Of a DNA stretch of 64,000 nt, positions 59,805-64,000 are shown in pieces (positions within the stretch are counted from its first letter, which is position 1; every line of letters starts with the position of its first letter). This DNA comes from Bacillota bacterium (GTDB taxonomy: Bacteria > Bacillota_A > Clostridia > Christensenellales > Aristaeellaceae), in the NCBI GenBank assembly GCA_023421735.1, contig JAEZSP010000012.1:3046-67045 (forward strand), written 5' to 3'. The notes below the pieces were generated by a model. The model saw nothing but the letters and a program-made list of their open reading frames with translations, made no database searches and was not told the origin of the DNA. The translations under genes and the position numbers were made by a program.

Positions 59805-60403
59805 ATGCCGTACCCGCTGACACACCTCACTGTGGCGCGCCGGTTCCTTGAACCCCTTTCTATTGGTAATGCTGCGGCGTTTTTCCTTGGATCTGTCGCG
59901 CCTGATGCTTATCATTGGATGAAGCAGGAAAAGAATCTTGCGGAGCGCAAACGCGCGCATCTGACGGACGAAGGAAATCCGTTTGAGCGTATCAGGAATC
60001 GATTTAGGGGAGCGGCTTCGGATTTTGAGATTGGGTATGCATTGCCCTGCTTGTAGACCTTTTTTGGGATGAAGCTGTGCTTCAGCCCTATTTGCGCTAC
60101 GGGACATACGCGGTCTATGCGCATGATATGGGGGTGCTGGACATTCAGCTATACCTGCGCGAAGAAGCCGAGGAAACCATTTTCCCATTTCTCGCCTCTG
60201 CGGACCCGGAAGGCCTCGACAATCTGATTGCTCCGGAACAGGCGAAGCTGGAGCGGGATCTGACCGTCACATGGTACTGCGAGAATCTCAAGAGGGCGGA
60301 TGAGGCGCTACGCGGGCCTTTCTCTCCCACAGTTCTTTTTGATACAGTTGATGAAGCAGTACGTTATGCAGCAAATGAATGGGAGATACTTTTCATAAAC
60401 TGA
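59805..60403 (+). pseudogene. Zinc-dependent phospholipase C-like protein with a frameshift
   Basis: The first frame gives MPYPLTHLTVARRFLEPLSI, AAFFLGSVAPDAYHW and ends early at ASDFEIGYALPCL. Shifting frame at about 60043-60050 gives IALLVDLFWDEAVLQPYLRY and a long tail to 60403, restoring a continuous protein of about 199 residues. Motifs PDA and DFEIGYALxxLVDLFWD match zinc-dependent phospholipase/hydrolase-like proteins of Clostridia. One base change separates it from a complete gene, so it may be a recent mutation or a sequence error. SD GGAAGGG precedes the ATG. Confidence 0.75.
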
Positions 60404-60558
60404 TCCGCATTTGCTGTAATCAGCCCGATCTGTCATGATTTGTCCTTTTTATTTCATATTCACATCATTGACTTCACGCGTCATCCGTTCTATCATGAAT
60501 AAAGAGTGGATATATATCCCCGTATACGCCCCGAATTTCCGACGGGAGGATCGCATTC

Positions 60559-62052
60559 ATGTTTTGTTCCAGTTGTGGAAAAACGATAAGCCCGGATTGG
60601 CAGAAGTGCAAACACTGCGGCGCGCCGGTGGGGGAGAGCCATTTTGACGGCGTTCCCTATACCTCCGCGCAGGTGCGCATCGTTCCCGGCCAAAGCGCAT
60701 ACAAGGAAGTCGTCGCCGCGCGTCCGTATACGCGCACGACCTATACCGGTGATTTTGAGGGGAAAAGCGAGGGCGCGGTCGACCAGCGCACCACGTATCG
60801 CCCGGTCTATGAGGGCTCGTCCGTTCCCGAAGACATCCGAAAGGATGTGCGCGCGGCGGTCGGTTCCGAGGACGAACCCGTTCGGGAATCCACCGCTCCG
60901 CGCCGCGTGCCGGAGGACATCGATCCCGAGGATTTGGAAAATCACATTGAGGGTTTCGACCTTTCGCAGATCAAGTCCCGTCCCATCATCGCCAAAAAGC
61001 CGCAGGGCCTCTCGAGCGATGTCAAGGAATATGTCAAGCGGCTTGAAACGGGGGAGGAGCGTCCGCATCGCGGCCGTCACCTCGCACCCGGCGAACCCTA
61101 TCCCGTGCAGGAGGATGCGCCGGAAGGAGAAGCGCCCGAGGAGGAATATGTCTCCGACGAGTCGCATGGCCTCGATGTCGCGCGGATCGTCAAAATCGTG
61201 CTCGCGCTCGTCGCCGTCGCCGCGCTGTTCGTGGTCGGCATTTACATTGCTCCGAAACTCGTCAGTCAGTTTAAAACCGAGGCCTCCGCGCAGATCGCGG
61301 GCGTCACGCCCACCGTGTATGACCAGGGCATCGCGCTTCTCGATTCGCACGTCGGCGAGGCATATATCAACGATGCCCTCGCGGTCTATGCAACCGGCGG
61401 ATATACCGCGCTCACCGCAAAGCTTGACGCAGATAACACGAGCATCAACGCGCTCTTGCCTGCCGAACCGGGCGTGAACGACCAGCTTTTCCTCGATGCA
61501 ATTTCCGCCATTCAGTCGGACATCGGCTCCGCCATCGCCTATGACGCCATTGAAATCGCGTCGGAAGGCGCGGCGACGAGCGCGGATTCGCAGGCGCGCT
61601 GGGCAGCGATCAATCAGACGGTGACTGAATTTAAGACGATCACGAGCGATGTCGGCCTCACGGCGGTCATCAATGGCGAACGTATCAACCTCGTGACCGC
61701 GACGCCCGAACCGCAGGCCAGCCCCACGCCCGCCTATCCCACGCTTTCCAAGGGCGATGAGGGTTCTGCTGTGCTGAAATTGCAGCAGCGGCTCTATGAT
61801 CTCGGGTATCTGAGCGGCGAACGCGACGGCAAGTATGGCGCCCAGACGCAGACGGCGGTCAAGCTCTTCCAGCAGGATGCGGGACTCGAAGTGACCGGCA
61901 TCGCGGATCCCCAGACGATCGCAATTCTGCTCTCGGACGACGCGCCCATGACCGAGAATGCGCGCATCACGCCCGTTCCGTCGGCGACCGCCGAGCCCAC
62001 TGCGGAACCCACCGTGGAGCCGACGACCGAGATTGGCACGAACGCCATCTAA
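60559..62052 (+). CDS. Zinc-ribbon membrane protein with peptidoglycan-binding domain
   Basis: The 497-residue protein has an N-terminal zinc ribbon (MFCSSCGKTI..CKHCGAPVG), a long acidic, probably disordered region and one membrane helix at about 212-233 (IVKIVLALVAVAALFVVGIYI). An extracytoplasmic domain follows, then a PG_binding_1 repeat at about 395-455 (LSKGDEGSAVLKLQQRLYDLG, TQTAVKLFQQDAGL). It ends in a PT/E-rich tail. The topology puts the zinc ribbon inside and the wall-binding domain outside, suggesting a link between cytoplasm and cell wall. The function is unknown. Confidence 0.85.
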   Translation: MFCSSCGKTISPDWQKCKHCGAPVGESHFDGVPYTSAQVRIVPGQSAYKEVVAARPYTRTTYTGDFEGKSEGAVDQRTTYRPVYEGSSVPEDIRKDVRAAVGSEDEPVRESTAPRRVPEDIDPEDLENHIEGFDLSQIKSRPIIAKKPQGLSSDVKEYVKRLETGEERPHRGRHLAPGEPYPVQEDAPEGEAPEEEYVSDESHGLDVARIVKIVLALVAVAALFVVGIYIAPKLVSQFKTEASAQIAGVTPTVYDQGIALLDSHVGEAYINDALAVYATGGYTALTAKLDADNTSINALLPAEPGVNDQLFLDAISAIQSDIGSAIAYDAIEIASEGAATSADSQARWAAINQTVTEFKTITSDVGLTAVINGERINLVTATPEPQASPTPAYPTLSKGDEGSAVLKLQQRLYDLGYLSGERDGKYGAQTQTAVKLFQQDAGLEVTGIADPQTIAILLSDDAPMTENARITPVPSATAEPTAEPTVEPTTEIGTNAI

Positions 62053-62068
62053 TCATGTAATTTTCATC

Positions 62069-62100
62069 AACGATCCCATTCCGCAGCGGATGGGATCGTT
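62069..62100 (+). terminator. Hairpin between the zinc-ribbon and HAD genes
   Basis: AACGATCCCAT at 62069-62079 pairs perfectly with ATGGGATCGTT at 62090-62100; only a weak T-run follows. Confidence 0.6.
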
Positions 62101-62116
62101 CTGTACAGGAGGAGCC

Positions 62117-63037
62117 ATGACAAAACCAATCGTTGCCCTCATCTATGATTTTGACAAGACGCTCTCGCCGGGCGATATGCAGGAATACGGCTATATGCCG
62201 GAGATCCGCACGAATCCCGAGGAGTTTTGGGGTCTGTGCCGCGCATTTGCGCTCGAGCAGCGCGCCGACGGCATCCTTTCGTATATGTATATGATGATGA
62301 AAAAGGCGCAGGGCACATTCGACCTCACGCGCGACCGGCTCACCGCGCTCGGGCGCGACATCGAGTTCTTCCCGGGCGTCGAAACGTGGTTTGATCGCGT
62401 GAATGCCATTGGGCTTTGCTGTGGCGTGTCGGTGGAGCACTACATCATTTCATCCGGCCTCTATGAGATCATCAAGGGTTCGCGCGTGGGCGACAAGTTC
62501 AAGGAAATCTTCGCCGCCTCCTTCTGCTATGATGCGGAAAACCGCGCGATCTGGCCCGCGACGGCGGTGAACTATACGTCAAAAACCCAGTATCTGTTCC
62601 GGATCAATAAAGGCATCCTCGACGTGACGAACGACAGCGACCTGAACGCCTATACGCCGCACAACAAGCGCCGCATTCCCTTTGGGAATATGATCTATAT
62701 CGGCGATGGTTTGACGGACGTGCCGTGCATGAAGATGACAAAGCAGCGCGGCGGCTATTCCATCGCCGTGCGCGCCCCGGGTGATACCGACGTTTCGGAC
62801 GACATGCTCCTGCATGGCCGCGCGGATTTCGCCGTGGACGCGAATTACGAGTCGGGCGGTGAGCTCGAGGTCATCGTGCGCGAGCTGTTTGCGCGCATCT
62901 CGGCAACCCACGCGCTCAACGAGCGTCACGCCCACCAGAAGAAAGGGGCGAGCGATCGGCGCGGCGGCACGGTTCAGCTCGAAAGCCACATGCGCGGCGG
63001 TCTCACAGACGAAGAGGCGATGGAGGACATGGAGTAG
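62117..63037 (+). CDS. HAD-superfamily phosphatase (phosphoserine phosphatase-like)
   Basis: The 306-residue protein starts MTKPIVALIYDFDKTLSPGD, where DFDKT is HAD motif I with the phospho-accepting Asp. Motif II is near YIISSGLYEII, and the acidic motif IV is in IYIGDGLTDVPCMKM. It resembles uncharacterised phosphoserine-phosphatase-type HADs. The C-terminal 50 residues are charged and probably disordered. SD AGGAGGAG precedes the ATG. Confidence 0.87.
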   Translation: MTKPIVALIYDFDKTLSPGDMQEYGYMPEIRTNPEEFWGLCRAFALEQRADGILSYMYMMMKKAQGTFDLTRDRLTALGRDIEFFPGVETWFDRVNAIGLCCGVSVEHYIISSGLYEIIKGSRVGDKFKEIFAASFCYDAENRAIWPATAVNYTSKTQYLFRINKGILDVTNDSDLNAYTPHNKRRIPFGNMIYIGDGLTDVPCMKMTKQRGGYSIAVRAPGDTDVSDDMLLHGRADFAVDANYESGGELEVIVRELFARISATHALNERHAHQKKGASDRRGGTVQLESHMRGGLTDEEAMEDME

Positions 63038-63127
63038 CCGGGGAGTCAAACGCAGCGTCGCAATACAGAGATTTCCATGTATATCGGCCCAAATATGGGG
63101 CATACTCACGCCATGGAGGTGTTGCGT

Positions 63128-63265
63128 ATGGTCGAATGTTCCATGTGCGGCAAGAGGGGAGATGCGCGTTCCATGCGGATGTGTGGGCTGTGCGGCGCGC
63201 CCTTGTGCGACGATTGCGCCGAGCGGGGCAACGGCATCTGCGACCAGTGCGCGGACGAAGAGTAG
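63128..63265 (+). CDS. Small zinc-finger protein
   Basis: The 45-residue product contains four CxxC pairs (CSMCGK, CGLCGAPLCDDC, CDQC), enough for two zinc sites in a double-ribbon fold. The ATG at 63128 follows GGAGGT with a 7-nt spacer; the longer frame from 63077 is unlikely. The function is unknown. Confidence 0.7.
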   Translation: MVECSMCGKRGDARSMRMCGLCGAPLCDDCAERGNGICDQCADEE

Positions 63266-63285
63266 CGGGGGATTTCATCCCCCGC
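63265..63285 (+). terminator. Hairpin after the zinc-finger gene
   Basis: GCGGGGGAT/ATCCCCCGC with a TTC loop. A second hairpin, 63314-63325 with 63331-63342, follows and has an A/T-rich tail; one or both may terminate. Confidence 0.55.
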
Positions 63286-63359
63286 ACTGTGACGAAACAC
63301 AATTGATGGACCCAATGTCCGGATCTGGCCGATCCGGACGTTAAATTTATCAAAATGGA

Positions 63360-63388
63360 TTGTGCGATGAACGGAAATGCGGTATAAT
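63360..63388 (+). promoter_or_regulatory. Promoter of rplM-rpsI
   Basis: TTGTGC at 63360-63365, 17 bp, TATAAT at 63383-63388. The leader of about 95 nt to 63492 could hold an L13-type autoregulatory hairpin, but I could not confirm one. Confidence 0.7.
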
Positions 63389-63492
63389 ACATTTTGTGTC
63401 AATCCGCTCACTAGCCCCGAGCGCGAATGATGGCCAATGGCGTACTGACCATGCGCAGAAGGCAAGCATCGTCAATTTGGGAGGAATTATTC

Positions 63493-63924
63493 GTGAGTAC
63501 TTATATGGTGAATCCTCAGACCGTCGAACGCAAATGGTATGTGATTGACGCTGAGGGCATGGTTCTGGGTCGCCTGGCTTCACAGGTTGCCTCGATCCTG
63601 CGCGGCAAGAACAAGCCCACGTTCACGCCTCATTGCGACTGCGGCGATTATATCATTATCGTCAACGCAGAAAAGATCCGCCTGACGGGCAAGAAGCTCG
63701 ATCAGAAGATCTACTACTATCACACGGGTTATCCGGGCGGACTCAAAGAGATCACGTACAGAAAGCTCATGGCCAACAAGAGCGAGTTCGCGTTCCGTGA
63801 GGCCGTGCGCAGGATGCTGCCTAAGGGACCGCTTGGCTACAAGATGCTCAAGAAGCTTCACGTGTATGCCGGACCCGAGCACGAGCAGCAGGCGCAGAAG
63901 CCCGAAGTGCTGGTTCTGAAGTAA
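63493..63924 (+). CDS. rplM: 50S ribosomal protein L13
   Basis: The 143-residue product begins [19 protein letters not shown] and contains [19 protein letters not shown], the [12 protein letters not shown] segment and the [20 protein letters not shown] signature of L13. It starts with GTG at 63493 after GGGAGGAA; the frame is open upstream to 63427 but the family start is here. It is paired with rpsI, as in most bacteria. Confidence 0.97.
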   Translation: MSTYMVNPQTVERKWYVIDAEGMVLGRLASQVASILRGKNKPTFTPHCDCGDYIIIVNAEKIRLTGKKLDQKIYYYHTGYPGGLKEITYRKLMANKSEFAFREAVRRMLPKGPLGYKMLKKLHVYAGPEHEQQAQKPEVLVLK

Positions 63925-63940
63925 GGGAGGAGGACGGAAA

Positions 63941-64000
63941 ATGTCAGAGGTTTGCTTCCATGCCGTTGGCAGGAGAAAAAAGGCGATCGCTCGCGTTCGT
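63941..64000 (+). CDS. rpsI: 30S ribosomal protein S9 (partial, 5' end)
   Basis: ATG at 63941 follows GGGAGGAGGACGG and opens MSEVCFHAVGRRKKAIARVR, the usual GRRK(T/K)AxARV start of S9. The gene runs off the window end. It lies 16 bp after rplM. Confidence 0.93.
   Translation, partial: MSEVCFHAVGRRKKAIARVR

Overview
The window looks like a chromosomal segment of a moderately GC-rich anaerobic member of the Bacillota, probably class Clostridia. Supporting signs are T-box leaders, SD-driven starts with some GTG/TTG codons, sigma-A type TTGACA-N17-TATAAT promoters, CarD, YhaM, SHOCT and FmdE proteins, and a Listeria-type extracellular electron transfer gene set. The genus cannot be fixed from the sequence. 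I see no tRNA, rRNA, CRISPR array or intact transposase.

Layout. 0-6 kb: amino-acid metabolism and uptake (class I aminotransferase, GldA-like dehydrogenase, polar amino-acid ABC transporter, LDH/hydroxyisocaproate-type dehydrogenase). 6-9.4 kb: an AT-rich ORF with the motif order of an ADP-ribosyltransferase fold, two small genes and an ABC-2 exporter. 9.5-11.4 kb: a T-box leader with a tyrosine specifier in front of a tryptophanase/tyrosine phenol-lyase homologue. 11.4-15 kb: OsmC, a URO-D-family methyltransferase-like protein, a PlsY-like acyltransferase and a GT2 glycosyltransferase. 15-17.6 kb: CarD, then a cold-shock csp/DEAD-box pair ending in an inverted-repeat element. 17.7-25.4 kb: Y-family polymerase, a dead histidine kinase, an MFS carrier and a run of NAD(P)-dependent oxidoreductases.

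25.7-32.3 kb is an electron-transfer block: UbiA-type prenyltransferase, NDH-2 with a membrane tail, polyprenyl synthase, a two-domain FMN-lipoprotein and an ApbE flavin transferase. Together they would make a demethylmenaquinone-like quinone, reduce it with NADH and pass electrons to an extracytoplasmic flavoprotein. 32.3-36.6 kb holds VOC, two glycoside hydrolases, a sulfatase and, after a terminator, a 2-hydroxyacid dehydrogenase (to 37.7 kb). 37.7-47.5 kb is full of gene relics: sigma-54 and its activator, uxuA, a frameshifted mtaB, an FAD-enzyme/GT2 chimera and a collapsed metal ABC operon after FmdE. Intact tdh-kbl, TspO-like, SHOCT and GlsB genes are interspersed.

48-50 kb has a multi-hairpin element between 12-bp direct repeats, followed by an MFS efflux pump preceded by an 11-codon leader peptide and two mutually exclusive hairpins, a candidate attenuation system. 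50-64 kb is mostly housekeeping: URO-D protein, yhaM-serS with a serine T-box, ispE, PHP phosphatase, phosphodiesterase, gltX, galM, TSCPD protein, a frameshifted zinc phospholipase-like gene, a zinc-ribbon/peptidoglycan-binding membrane protein, a HAD phosphatase, and rplM-rpsI running off the end.
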